Assembly (NCBI RefSeq): GCF_002797495.1
Contig: NZ_PGEZ01000001.1
Coordinates: 806,001 to 870,000 of the forward strand
Length of the DNA: 64,000 nt
From: Mumia flava
GTDB taxonomy: Bacteria > Actinomycetota > Actinomycetes > Propionibacteriales > Nocardioidaceae
Direction: 5' to 3'
The position numbers were made by a program, and so were the translations under genes. Below, piece after piece: positions 41,661 to 50,663 of the stretch. The notes beneath the pieces are model-generated. The model was not told the origin of the DNA. It saw only the letters and a program-made list of their open reading frames with translations, and did not search any database. Positions within the stretch are counted from its first letter, which is position 1, and every line of letters starts with the position of its first letter.

Positions 41661-41674
41661 CCCACTACTCGATC
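41651..41674 (+). promoter_or_regulatory. Dyad CGAGTA-N6-TACTCG, copy 2 (before cupin gene)
   Basis: GATCGAGTAG (41651-41660) and CTACTCGATC (41665-41674) form a perfect 10-base inverted repeat with a 4-base loop. It contains the same CGAGTA-N6-TACTCG core as copy 1 (41654-41671). It overlaps the LuxR stop codon and lies 50 bases before the cupin ATG. It may act as an operator, or as a transcript hairpin after the LuxR gene. Confidence 0.65.
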
Positions 41675-41724
41675 CGACCTCGCCCGGTCGTCGGAGGCTG
41701 GACGCATCCGGCGAAGGAGGAGCC

Positions 41725-42180
41725 ATGACCAGCATCAACGTCCAGCCCGGCGAGGGCCGACGCTACCGGATGATCGACGGCGACCATGTCGCGAAGGCGG
41801 CCGTCCACGACACCGCGGGCGCGTTCGAGGTGTTCGAGGTGATCGCACCCGCCGCACCGATGGCGCCGCCGCACGTCTCACCGTGGACCGGCGTGCTGTT
41901 CCTCCTCGAGGGACGCGTGAGCGTCATGGTCGACGCGACGTCGTACGAGGTGGAGCCGGGCGGGCTGGTCGTGATCCCGGCCGGGACGCCTGCCACGTTC
42001 GGGGTCGTCGGCGACACCGCGCGCTTCCTCGCGATCACGTCGGGCGACGGAGCCGGGCGGTTCTTCGCCGACTTCGCCTCCACGGTGCCGCTCGACCGGC
42101 CGGTCGAGGACGCGATGGAGGCGATCCTCTCGGTGACGCAGCGGCACGGCGTCGCGCTCGCGGGAGCGGCCACGCCGTGA
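41725..42180 (+). CDS. Cupin-domain protein
   Basis: 151 residues, ATG with GAAGGAGGAG upstream. A single cupin barrel: PPHVSPWTGVLFLLEG and VEPGGLVVIPAGTPATF mark cupin motifs 1 and 2. The second metal His is not obvious in motif 2. Possible roles are a sensor or a small isomerase/dioxygenase. It sits directly after a copy of the LuxR-associated dyad, so it likely belongs to the same regulon as the SDR at 38204. Confidence 0.85.
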   Translation: MTSINVQPGEGRRYRMIDGDHVAKAAVHDTAGAFEVFEVIAPAAPMAPPHVSPWTGVLFLLEGRVSVMVDATSYEVEPGGLVVIPAGTPATFGVVGDTARFLAITSGDGAGRFFADFASTVPLDRPVEDAMEAILSVTQRHGVALAGAATP

Positions 42181-42268
42181 GGTCGCGAGCCGTGGACGGC
42201 TCGGGTCCGTCCACGGTCCCCCAGCGGCGGCCTGCGCCGAGGCGCTTCCTGGGGTTGGCTGGTCGTCG

Positions 42269-42946
42269 ATGGAGGTCAGAGCCCGACTCATCGCGACCCG
42301 GCTGCCGGAGGAACCGGCCGCAGCGGTCGTCGTCCTGCACGGGGGTGGGGGCCGTCGCGGCACCACGGTGGTGAGTCCCACCCAGCCGTCCGTCCTGCGG
42401 ATGGTCCCGATCGCGAAGCGACTCGCGCACGCCGGTCGCGGCAGGCTGGCGGTCTTCCGACTGCTGAACAGCACCCGCGGCTGGAACCCCGGACGTACGC
42501 CGGTCGACGACGTGCGCTGGGCCTTGGAGCGCCTCCGGACGGAGCACCGGCTCGATGTGCCCGTGTCGCTGGTCGGGCACTCGCTGGGCGGCCGTGCCGC
42601 GATCCTGGCGGGTGCTCATCCGAGCGTCTCGAGCGTCGTCGCGCTCAACCCGTACCTGTACGCCACCGACGGCGACACCGACCTCGACGGCAGGTCGGTG
42701 CTGATCGTGCACGGCACCGACGACCGCGTCGCCGACCCGGCCATCGCTGCGGCCGTCTCGCACGCGCTCGAGCGCTCGGCACACGTCACCTTCGTCCGCG
42801 TGCGGGGCGGCAAGCACGCGATGCTGCGGCGGCACCACCTCTTCGACGGGCTCGCAGCCGGCTTCGTGACGACGACGCTCCTCGGCGCCCCGCCTCGCGG
42901 TGCGCTGGCCGATGTACTGGCAGGTCGTGCCGGGACGGACGTCTGA
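42269..42946 (+). CDS. Alpha/beta hydrolase (dienelactone-hydrolase-like)
   Basis: 225 residues. Oxyanion loop HGGGG near residue 24, nucleophile Ser105 in GHSLGG, acid Asp in HGTDDRVAD and His in GGKHAML complete a triad. The size fits small serine hydrolases. It follows the cupin gene by 88 bases; co-transcription is possible but no regulatory element is visible. Confidence 0.83.
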   Translation: MEVRARLIATRLPEEPAAAVVVLHGGGGRRGTTVVSPTQPSVLRMVPIAKRLAHAGRGRLAVFRLLNSTRGWNPGRTPVDDVRWALERLRTEHRLDVPVSLVGHSLGGRAAILAGAHPSVSSVVALNPYLYATDGDTDLDGRSVLIVHGTDDRVADPAIAAAVSHALERSAHVTFVRVRGGKHAMLRRHHLFDGLAAGFVTTTLLGAPPRGALADVLAGRAGTDV

Positions 42947-42996
42947 GCTGCGCGGCTCGGCCATGTGCTCGGACGCTGGTCGGGTCGCCCCGACCC

Positions 42997-43614
42997 TCAC
43001 GGCCTCCCGTAGGCCGCGAGCACGGTGCGTACGGCCTGCGACGCGTGGACCGTGGCGCTCGTCCGCTCGGCGTCCGGCGTCAGCAGCGCGGCGTCGAGCG
43101 GATCGCCGATCAGCATCCAGAGGAGCTGCCGCGCCAGCATGGTCGCGTCGTCGACAGCGATCAAGCCGCGGGTGCGCAGCCGCGCGAGGTAGTCGGCGAG
43201 CTCATCCACGGTGGCCAGGACGGTCGAGCGCCTCCAGGCGGCGGCCAGCTCGGGGTGCCGGGGCTGTTCCGCGATGAGCACGCGGCGCAGGCCGACGACG
43301 TCCGGATCCTGCACGGTCGCGACGATGTCAGCCGCGATCGCGACAAGCGCGTCCTGGAGCCGCGACGCCTTGACATCGGCGTCGAGCGGCGGCCCGGCTG
43401 CCGAGCGCTCCGTGATCACCTTCTGGAGCACGCTGACGAACAGGTTCTCCTTCGAGGTGAAGTGGCTGTAGATCGTCATCTTCGACACCCCGGCGGCCTC
43501 GGCGACCTCGTCGAGATTCGTGGCGGTGAAGCCGCGCTCGAGGAAGCTCTGCTTCGCCGCGACGAGGATCGCGTCCCGTTTGCGACCGGAGACCGAACCG
43601 CTTGCCTTCGACAT
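42997..43614 (-). CDS. TetR-family repressor
   Basis: 205 residues, ATG at 43614. N-terminal HTH (AILVAAKQSFLERGFTAT, then VAEAAGVSKMTIYSHF). The C-terminal part is a helical ligand domain of the TetR_C AefR-like kind (RRVLIAEQPRHPEL). It is divergent from an alpha/beta hydrolase gene and the intergenic region carries three matching half-sites, so it most likely represses itself and that hydrolase. Confidence 0.92.
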   Translation of the reverse strand: MSKASGSVSGRKRDAILVAAKQSFLERGFTATNLDEVAEAAGVSKMTIYSHFTSKENLFVSVLQKVITERSAAGPPLDADVKASRLQDALVAIAADIVATVQDPDVVGLRRVLIAEQPRHPELAAAWRRSTVLATVDELADYLARLRTRGLIAVDDATMLARQLLWMLIGDPLDAALLTPDAERTSATVHASQAVRTVLAAYGRP

Positions 43615-43623
43615 GGACGCAAG

Positions 43624-43657
43624 AGTACAGTTTTCAGAACTGTACTCAGAAGTACAG
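43624..43657. promoter_or_regulatory. TetR operator array: three AGTACAG half-sites
   Basis: AGTACAGTT-N5-AACTGTACT (43624-43646) is a perfect 9-base inverted repeat. Its right half also pairs with a third half-site: CTGTACT-N4-AGTACAG (43640-43657). It lies 10 bases from the TetR start and 23 from the hydrolase start. Confidence 0.8.
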
Positions 43658-43680
43658 GTTAAGAACGATGGGAGTGATCG

Positions 43681-44442
43681 ATGGACAGCACCCTGGATCG
43701 TGGCGAGTACGTGCTCCATTACACGGTGGTCGGGAGCGGTCCACGCCTTGTGTGGGTCGACCCCGCGCTCGGCTCGAGCGCGATGCGACCGCTGCAGGAC
43801 GCGATCGACGCGCTGGCGGGGCGGTTCGAGGTGGTGACGTACGACCGCAGGGGCCGCGGTCGCAACGCCGCAACCTCTGACCTGACTGTGCGCCACGAGA
43901 TCGCGGACCTGAGAGCGCTGCTGGCGCTCGTCGGCGGCGCCTGCGCGGTGCTCGGGTTCTCCTCTGGCGCCGCGCTGGTGCTCCAGGCCGCCGCGGCGGG
44001 CCCGCTCGAGGCTCACCACGCGGTCCTGCTCGAGCCCGCCGTCGACTCCGCGGCCGACGACTCCGGGTTGCGCACACGGATCGCCGACGCGCTCGCCGCC
44101 GGCGAGGACGAGGCCGCCGTCGTCGCGTTCTACGAGGCGACCGGCGTGCCGGACGAGATCCTCGACGACCTGAGGGCATCGCGTGCGTGGCCCGGCGTCG
44201 TCCGCGCTGCGCCGACCCTGCTCGGCGACATCGATCTCGCCGTCGTCGACGAGGACACGCTGGGCGCCGTCGCCGTCCCGACCCACGTGGTGGTCAGCAC
44301 GGCGTCGCCGCCCGAGATCGTCGGCATGGCCGAGCAGCTGGCGGGCCGGATCGACGCTCGGGTCTGGCGCGAGCCCGGGCACTGGCACGGCGTCGATCCC
44401 AAGGCCCTCACCGCTCGGCTGGAGGCGCTGCTCGACTCCTGA
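43681..44442 (+). CDS. Alpha/beta hydrolase under TetR control
   Basis: 253 residues. The nucleophile elbow is GFSSG with Ser94; YDRRGRGRN is the conserved strand-loop; the C-terminal His is in GHWHGVD. GGGAG precedes the ATG. The divergent TetR gene and the operator array indicate induction by a small molecule, perhaps its substrate. Confidence 0.88.
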   Translation: MDSTLDRGEYVLHYTVVGSGPRLVWVDPALGSSAMRPLQDAIDALAGRFEVVTYDRRGRGRNAATSDLTVRHEIADLRALLALVGGACAVLGFSSGAALVLQAAAAGPLEAHHAVLLEPAVDSAADDSGLRTRIADALAAGEDEAAVVAFYEATGVPDEILDDLRASRAWPGVVRAAPTLLGDIDLAVVDEDTLGAVAVPTHVVVSTASPPEIVGMAEQLAGRIDARVWREPGHWHGVDPKALTARLEALLDS

Positions 44443-44556
44443 GCGCTGCTCGACTCCTCGGCGACGCTCGGCGACCGGTGCGACGTCAGGCCCGCGGCTA
44501 CAGTCGCGCCACCAGCGCCTTCGCACCTCGAGGAGTCTCATGCGTCGCCATTCGCG

Positions 44557-45499
44557 GTGTCCGCGGTGAGGGAGTCGCTCGCTGACCGTGCCCTCGACCG
44601 TTCGGTCGCACTCGGCTACAGCAAGATCGGCTACGCGCTGCGGTCGCGGCACTGGGAGCCGTTGCCGCCGGACGCTCTCGCCGGCAAGACGGTGATCGTC
44701 ACCGGCGGCACCGCCGGCCTCGGCAAGGCCGCGGCCCGCGACCTGGCCCAGTTGGGAGCCGAGGTCCGCATCGTCGGCCACAGCCCCGAGCGCGCCCGGG
44801 CAGCCGCTGCCGAGCTCGCCGCATCCGTGCCCGACGCCTCGATCACGGCGCACGTCGTCGACATGGCCGACCTCGACGACGTCCGGCGGTTCGCCGAGGA
44901 GCTGATCGGCCTCGACGTCCGGCTGCACGCGATCCTGCACAACGCCGGCTCCATGCCGCCGGAGCGCACCGAGTCGGCGCAGGGCCACGAGCTCTCCCTC
45001 GCCCTGCACGTCCTCGGCCCGCACCTGATGAACCGCCTCCTGGCCCCCCCGCCTCGAGCCCGGCGCGCGCGTCGTCGCCGTGGCCTCCGGCGGGATGTAC
45101 GCGACGCGGGTGGAGATGGACGATCTCGAGTTCCGCCGCGGCTACTCCGGAACGGCTGCGTACGCCCGTACGAAGCGCATGCAGGTGGACCTGACGCCGT
45201 TCTGGAACGAACGACTCACCGACGCCACCGCGCACAGCATGCACCCGGGCTGGGCGGACACGCCGGGCGTGCAGACCTACCTCCCGCGGTTCCGGGCGCT
45301 GACGCGGCCGATCCTGCGTACGCCCGAGGAGGGCGCCGAGACGATGGTGTGGTTGATCGCCGCCGACGAACCCGCCCGGCACGGCGGCGCGTTCTGGCAC
45401 GACCGCCGGATCCGGCCGACGTCCTACCTCGGCCGCAACGAGACGACGGACGACGACAAGCGCCGCCTCTGGGAGTACTGCGAGCAGGCGACGACCTGA
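44557..45499 (+). pseudogene. Short-chain dehydrogenase interrupted by a +1 frameshift at a C7 run
   Basis: The first part encodes the SDR cofactor half (TGGTAGLGK, HNAG). At 45044-45050 a run of seven C shifts the frame. The SDR sequence continues in the next frame as RLEPGARVVAVASGG through YARTKRMQ, where a Tyr/Lys pair is present, to the stop at 45499. Six C would restore one frame of about 313 residues. Either the gene is inactive, or the run is a sequencing error or slippery site. The start is uncertain; the GTG at 44557 is used here. Protein function, if intact, would be NAD(P)-dependent oxidoreduction. Confidence 0.75.
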
Positions 45500-45672
45500 G
45501 CTCGTGCCCGCCGGCACACCGAGCGACGGGAGCCATCGAGCGCCGAGACAGCGCCAGCACGGGCGATTCTCTCGACGAGATCGGCGCCGGTCCCTACTCT
45601 GCGGAGTGGATTCCGGCCGAGGGCCGCGGCCCGGAGCGGGAACCACGGAGCCTGTGACGAGGAGCCTGGACG

Positions 45673-47016
45673 ATGGACACCGACCTCACCCGACGGAGCG
45701 TGCTGACCAAGGCCCTGGCGGCCTCAGCGCTGGCAGCGGCTTCGAGCTCGCTGATGGCGTGCTCGGGTTCGGCGGACGATTCCCCGGCCGACGCAGAGCG
45801 AGGCGCGACGGACGATCCCCTCTCCCTGTCCACCTGGCAGGACGTCCGCGACTCCTTCCCGCTGTCGACCGAGCAGGCCCACCTCGCGGCGTTCGTCCTC
45901 GCGGCCCACCCCGATCCGGTGCGTCGCGCCATCGAGCAGTGGCGGGATGCGCTGGACGCCGACCCCGCGCTGGTGCTCGAGGACGAGCAGGCCCACGAGC
46001 AGGTGGCGCGCGAGGCCGCCGCGGCGCACCTGGGCGTCGATCCGATGGAGGTGGCCCTCACCGACAGCACGACCATGGGTCTCGGGACCGTCTACAACGG
46101 GCTGCGGCTCCGGCCCGGGGACCGGATCCTGACCACCACGCACGACTTCTACTCCTCGCACGAGTCGTTACGACTCGCCGCTCAGCGCTCGGGCGCGAGG
46201 CTCGACGTCGTCACGCTGTACGACGACCCGGCCGACGCCACCGCCGACGAGATGGTGCGACGCGTGGAGCGGGGCATCACCGCCCGCACCCGGGTGGTGG
46301 CGCTGACGTGGGTGCACTCCGGGACGGGGGTCAAGATCCCCGTCCGAGCGGTCGCGGACCTCGTCGCCGACGCGAACCGCGGTCGACCGCCCGAGCGCCG
46401 CGCGGTGGTGTGCCTCGATGCGGTGCACGGCTTCGGAGCCAGTGCCGAGCGGCCGGCGGACCTCGGCGTCGACGTCTTCATCAGCGGCACGCACAAGTGG
46501 CTGTTCGGCCCTCGCGGGACCGGCATCGTGTGGGCGCGGTCGGAGTCCGTCGACGGCGTCCTTCCGACGATCCCGGCCTTCTACGCACCCAGCTTCACCA
46601 ACTGGATCACCGGCGGATCGGATCCCAGTCCGTTCGGCCTCGCGATGACCGCCGGCGGCTACCACTCGTTCGAGCACCGGTGGGCCCTGCCGCAGGCCTT
46701 CGCGTTCCACGACGCGATCGGTGTCGAGCGGATCGCATCCCGGACGACGGAGCTCGCCGGCCGGCTCAAGGAGGGGCTCGCCGATCTGCCGAACGGGCGC
46801 CTGGTGACACCCGCCGCTGCCGAGGTCTCCGCCGGGATCGTCTGCTACGAGCTCGACGGCCTCTCGCCCTCGGACGCGGTCGCCACCTTGCGGGAGCGCG
46901 ATCACATCGTGGCGGGCGTGACCCCGTACGCCACCCCGTACCTGCGGTTCGGCCCGAGCATCGTCAACTCGACCGACGAGGTCGATGCGACGATCGCGGC
47001 GGTCGCGGAGCTCTGA
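45673..47016 (+). CDS. Exported Tat-lipoprotein PLP enzyme, aminotransferase class V
   Basis: 447 residues, ATG with GAGGAG upstream. The N-terminus has a twin-arginine-like motif (TRRSVLTK) and a lipobox LMAC with Cys30, predicting Tat export and lipid anchoring. The mature part is a class V aminotransferase/isopenicillin-N-epimerase-like fold with the PLP lysine Lys275 in SGTHKWLFGPRG and the aspartate in CLDAVHGFG. PLP enzymes are normally cytoplasmic; Tat export would allow the cofactor to be loaded before transport. Substrate unknown. Its 3' end overlaps the convergent LuxR gene by 53 bases. Confidence 0.85.
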   Translation: MDTDLTRRSVLTKALAASALAAASSSLMACSGSADDSPADAERGATDDPLSLSTWQDVRDSFPLSTEQAHLAAFVLAAHPDPVRRAIEQWRDALDADPALVLEDEQAHEQVAREAAAAHLGVDPMEVALTDSTTMGLGTVYNGLRLRPGDRILTTTHDFYSSHESLRLAAQRSGARLDVVTLYDDPADATADEMVRRVERGITARTRVVALTWVHSGTGVKIPVRAVADLVADANRGRPPERRAVVCLDAVHGFGASAERPADLGVDVFISGTHKWLFGPRGTGIVWARSESVDGVLPTIPAFYAPSFTNWITGGSDPSPFGLAMTAGGYHSFEHRWALPQAFAFHDAIGVERIASRTTELAGRLKEGLADLPNGRLVTPAAAEVSAGIVCYELDGLSPSDAVATLRERDHIVAGVTPYATPYLRFGPSIVNSTDEVDATIAAVAEL

Positions 47017-48583
47017 GCGGCCGCGTCCTCTGCTCGTGGGGCTCGTCGTGCCGGCGCCAGAGAGCGGCGGCTTCACCGCGGTTGCGTACGCCGAGCTTCG
47101 CGAGCACGTTGCTGACGTGGTGGGCCACGGTCTTGCGACTCAGGAACAGTCGTTCGGCGATCTCGGGATTCGTGAGGCCGCTGGCGACCAGGGACAGGAC
47201 CTCCCGCTCTCGGTGGGTGAGAACACCCGTGGCGCGCGGTTCTGGGACCCCTCGCCCACCGAGTCTGCGCAGCACCGCCGAGGCCCGGTCGGTCTCGCTG
47301 CGGGCGTCCAGGGAGACGAGGATCTCTGCGGCTGCCCGACACTCGGCCAGTGCGGAGGCTGGGTCCGACTCGGCCAGCACCTCGGCCAGGGCGACTCCGG
47401 TCGTGGCTTGCTCCAACGGCAGCCGGGCGCGAGCAAAGCGACGCACCGCCTCACGCAACAGGTCAGCAGTGTCGGGGGACGCACGCGACGCTGCGACCTG
47501 ACCCTCGGCAAGCCGCGCGTACGCCGTGAGCGCGGCGCCGACGTCGTGGGTGGTGACCTCGGTCAGCCTCGCCGCAGTGGTGGCAGCATCCTCGGGCTCG
47601 TTGCAGGCGATCTTGAGCTCGACGAGCAGGGCGAGCTCAGGGATCACTGCCGGTTCGTCTCTGCGAGGCCTGATCGCGTCCGAGAGCGCCGCCGCCGCGG
47701 CCCGACGCTCGATGTCGCTGACGGCCTGCCGCCAGGCGAGCCGTGCCGCAGGGCGGGATGCGAAGCCGTCCTCCCTGCCCTCCTGAAGATGGCGCTCGGC
47801 CTCCTCGAGCCGTCCCTGGCGAACGCGCAGCTCCGCCATGCGTGCGCACGCGGCCGGCCGCAGCGCGCGGTACGTCGCGTCGTACAGCTCGATGGCTCGG
47901 GCCAGCTCGCGCTCGGCCTCGTCCCACCTGCCGGCGACGGTCCACACGGCGCCGACGTGCATCCGGCAGATCGCCGAGGCCCACGCGAGATCGAGCCGCT
48001 GCTCGAGCAGCGTGACCACCCGGTGCCACTCCTCGGCGCGCGGCACGTCCAGCACCTGCTCGCACGCGACCATCAGCTTGCAGAAGATCTCGCCGGCCAC
48101 GACCGGACTCGTCACCTCGCCGCTGTAGGCGGCCGCGACCGCCTCGTCGAGCAGCCGCATCCCGCGCCCCACCCGACCGCGCTCGACGGTGGCGAGCCCC
48201 CGGTACGCCAGGGCGTCGAAGCCCAGGTCCGCGTCGCCGAACGTGGCGGCGGCGCGTTCGGCCACGCCGGTCCAACGATCCCGCTCGCGCGTGTCCGCGG
48301 CGTGGAGCGCGCGGGCCAGGGCGACCCAGCCCGCCTCAGCGCAGTCACCGGAAGCGGACGCAAGCCTGATGCCCCGCTCGAGCCATCCCTGCGCCACGGC
48401 CTTGTTGCCGAAGAGAGCCAGGTGGTCGAAGGCGATCTGGTACGCCGCCAGCCGTGACGCCGACCGGGTCTCCCCCGCCTGCCGCAGCCGGGTGTACGCC
48501 TGCTCGCGAGCAGCCAGCGCCCCCGCGTAGTCACCTTCCGCGGCGCGGGTGTCGGCCACGCTGAGAAGCTCCTCGGCCTCCAT
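46964..48583 (-). CDS. LuxR-family regulator with TPR-like N-terminus
   Basis: 539 residues. About 440 residues of TPR-like helices (EAEELLSVADTRAAEGDYAG at the start) precede a C-terminal LuxR HTH (about 455-510; LTHREREVLSLVASGLTNPEI). Unlike the regulator at 39111, no NTPase motif is present. A basic Arg/Pro-rich tail follows the HTH and is encoded in the region overlapping the convergent PLP-enzyme gene. It is divergent from a methyltransferase. Confidence 0.88.
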   Translation of the reverse strand: MEAEELLSVADTRAAEGDYAGALAAREQAYTRLRQAGETRSASRLAAYQIAFDHLALFGNKAVAQGWLERGIRLASASGDCAEAGWVALARALHAADTRERDRWTGVAERAAATFGDADLGFDALAYRGLATVERGRVGRGMRLLDEAVAAAYSGEVTSPVVAGEIFCKLMVACEQVLDVPRAEEWHRVVTLLEQRLDLAWASAICRMHVGAVWTVAGRWDEAERELARAIELYDATYRALRPAACARMAELRVRQGRLEEAERHLQEGREDGFASRPAARLAWRQAVSDIERRAAAAALSDAIRPRRDEPAVIPELALLVELKIACNEPEDAATTAARLTEVTTHDVGAALTAYARLAEGQVAASRASPDTADLLREAVRRFARARLPLEQATTGVALAEVLAESDPASALAECRAAAEILVSLDARSETDRASAVLRRLGGRGVPEPRATGVLTHREREVLSLVASGLTNPEIAERLFLSRKTVAHHVSNVLAKLGVRNRGEAAALWRRHDEPHEQRTRPLRAPRPPRSSHRPRRSS

Positions 48584-48669
48584 CCCGACAGTGTCCCTCG
48601 CCGAACATGGGTCACGCGATGGGACGGGTGACCGATCCGTCGAGAGGATCGGAGACCGACGCTGGGGAC

Positions 48670-49461
48670 ATGGCGACCGAGCAGTTCATGATCGATGCCG
48701 AGCAGGCCGAGGCGTACGAGGAGCGGTTCGTCCCCGCGCTCTTCCGGCAGTGGGTGGAACCCGTCCTCGAGGCGGCAGAGGTCGGCCCCGGGGACCAGGT
48801 CCTGGACGTGGCGTGCGGGACGGGCGTCGTGGCGCGCGCAGCGGTGACGTTGGCTGCACCGGGTGGGAGCGTCACCGGGGTCGACCTCAATCCCGCCATG
48901 CTTGCTGTCGCGCACCGCGTCGAGCCGCGCGTCTCCTGGGAGCAGGGCGACGTGGCGGCGCTTCCGTTCCCGGCCGGCGGATTCGACGTCCTCACCTGCC
49001 AGGCTGCGATCTTCTTCTTCCCCGATCCTGCCGGCGCCCTCGCCGAGATGCGGCGGGTGACCCGACCCGGTGGACGTGTCGTGGTGCACGCCTTCTCGTC
49101 GCTGCATGCGCAGCCTGCGTACGGACCCTGGGTGGAGATGGTCACCCACCATGCGGGACCGGAGGCGACCGAGCTCCTGGGGACCTACTGGTCGCAGGGT
49201 GATCCGTCGGCTCTGGCCGACTGCTGCGCAGATGTCGGGCTGCGGGTGCTAGCAGTCCGCCGGCACACCCGACCGGCCTTCTTCCCCAGTGTCGAAGCGA
49301 TGGTGAGGACCGAGGTGAACGCGACGCCGCTTCGGGACCGGCTCGACGTCCCGACCCTCGACCGGATGCTCGTGGAGTCGCACGAGCTGCTCGAGACGTT
49401 CGTCGAGGACGGCAGGCTGGTCATCCCCATCGCCGGCTACACCCTCTCGGCCACCCCATGA
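48670..49461 (+). CDS. Class I SAM-dependent methyltransferase
   Basis: 263 residues from the ATG at 48670, just before the conserved fold; an ATG at 48607 would add 21 residues of poor quality. Motif I is VLDVACGTG, the acidic residue of the second strand is in VDLNPAM, and motif post-I (GDVAALPFPAGGFDV) follows, a UbiE-like fold. The substrate is unknown. The divergent LuxR gene starts close by and may regulate it. Confidence 0.85.
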   Translation: MATEQFMIDAEQAEAYEERFVPALFRQWVEPVLEAAEVGPGDQVLDVACGTGVVARAAVTLAAPGGSVTGVDLNPAMLAVAHRVEPRVSWEQGDVAALPFPAGGFDVLTCQAAIFFFPDPAGALAEMRRVTRPGGRVVVHAFSSLHAQPAYGPWVEMVTHHAGPEATELLGTYWSQGDPSALADCCADVGLRVLAVRRHTRPAFFPSVEAMVRTEVNATPLRDRLDVPTLDRMLVESHELLETFVEDGRLVIPIAGYTLSATP

Positions 49462-49540
49462 GGGCCACGTCCGAGCCACGATCGAGCCGGCTCGTCGAAG
49501 GCTTGACTTGAAGTGGGCTCGAACTACCACCATGGCCGTC

Positions 49541-49969
49541 ATGACCGCACAGGAAGCACGCACCGAGGCCCCCGATCCGACGCGCGTCGCGGAGCTCGCC
49601 GCCCTGCACGCGCTGGTCGCGGCCGTGGAACATGCCCAGCAGAACGAGCTCGTCGACGAGTTCCTCGACCTCTTCCGGGAGGATGCGATCTGGACGACCG
49701 GGCACGGCAAGCGGCTGTTCGGGCGCGACGCGATCGCCGAGTTCACCGCCCAGGTGCTCCCGGGCTCCAGCACGCTGGGAACGACCACCTACGAGCTCGA
49801 GCACGTCCTGTTCATCCGACCGGACGTGGCGGCGGTCAAGGTGCGCCAGCGCTTCTTCACCGCCGACGGCATGCCCGAGAGCGAGGGATCGCCGATGTAC
49901 GTCGTCGCCAAGGAAGCAGGTCGCTGGCTGCTCACCGCGAACCAGAACACGCCGGTCCTCTCCACCTGA
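49541..49969 (+). CDS. SnoaL-like/DUF4440 NTF2-fold protein
   Basis: 142 residues; ATGs at 49532 and 49541 are both possible. The NTF2-like cone fold is indicated by the pattern LVDEFLDLFREDAIWTTGHG and VKVRQRFF, as in SgcJ/EcaC-type proteins. Such proteins act as small-molecule-binding or isomerase-like units. A TTGACTTGAAGT promoter-like element precedes it. Confidence 0.8.
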   Translation: MTAQEARTEAPDPTRVAELAALHALVAAVEHAQQNELVDEFLDLFREDAIWTTGHGKRLFGRDAIAEFTAQVLPGSSTLGTTTYELEHVLFIRPDVAAVKVRQRFFTADGMPESEGSPMYVVAKEAGRWLLTANQNTPVLST

Positions 49970-49985
49970 GGACCGCAGCTCGCCA

Positions 49986-50663
49986 TCAGCGAGGTCGGAG
50001 CGCCGCCCGCGTGCGCTCGTAGTGCGCCTTGCCCCGCCAGCGCCACAACAGCCGGACCGGCGCCGGCAGGTGCTTGCGCATCCAGAGATCGCCATCGGGC
50101 TGGGCATCCAGGATGGCCCCGAGCTGGTCCCACGTCTGACCCTTGGGCGTCGCCTTGCGCCCGTGCGTGGAGAACCACTGGATCTCCTTCTCCGTGAGCG
50201 TCGTCTCCATCGCGGGCACGATGGTCTTCTCCTCGTCGGGCAGGTGCTCCGCGAGCGCCGCGTTGATCCCGCCGAGCGCAGCGAGGACGGCGGCGGGATC
50301 CGTGGCGGACGTCCGCCAGGACGGCAGAGCCGCATCGAGTGCATCCAGCTGGACCAGCATCTCGGCATGCTGCGCCTTCATCCGCTCGACGTGCAGCGCG
50401 CAGGCCGGCGCGCGCGCTTCGAGTGCCGGCCACAACCGTTCGTCCTCCCCCTCGTGGTGGGCGTGCAGCCCGACGGAGAGCATGGTCAGATGTCGCGCCA
50501 CCGTCTCGGCGTGGGTCGTGTCGCCCTGGCGTACGCCGCGCACGAGCTCGGGCCCTTCACCGAACCCCGCCCGGAACATCCGGTGGATCTCGGCCATCCC
50601 GCTCGCATCGCAGGTCTTCCTCGGTGGGGAGTCGGCGTCGTCAGGCGTGGGCGTGGTGTTCAC
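49986..50663 (-). CDS. Hemerythrin HHE-domain protein
   Basis: 225 residues from a GTG at 50663 with GAAGGAG upstream. Four-helix hemerythrin pattern: HLTMLSVGLHAHHEGEDE, then ALHVERMKAQHAEM, and LAEHLPDEEKTIVPAM, giving the His/Glu ligands for a di-iron site. Such proteins bind oxygen or NO or sense redox. It is divergent from a MarR-type regulator across 122 bases, a likely regulatory pair. Confidence 0.88.
   Translation of the reverse strand: MNTTPTPDDADSPPRKTCDASGMAEIHRMFRAGFGEGPELVRGVRQGDTTHAETVARHLTMLSVGLHAHHEGEDERLWPALEARAPACALHVERMKAQHAEMLVQLDALDAALPSWRTSATDPAAVLAALGGINAALAEHLPDEEKTIVPAMETTLTEKEIQWFSTHGRKATPKGQTWDQLGAILDAQPDGDLWMRKHLPAPVRLLWRWRGKAHYERTRAALRPR

Noticed and set aside
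37746-41738. 1330-codon open frame on the minus strand across the LuxR regulator
   Set aside because: Shadow of the LuxR gene on the opposite strand; no plausible protein pattern.
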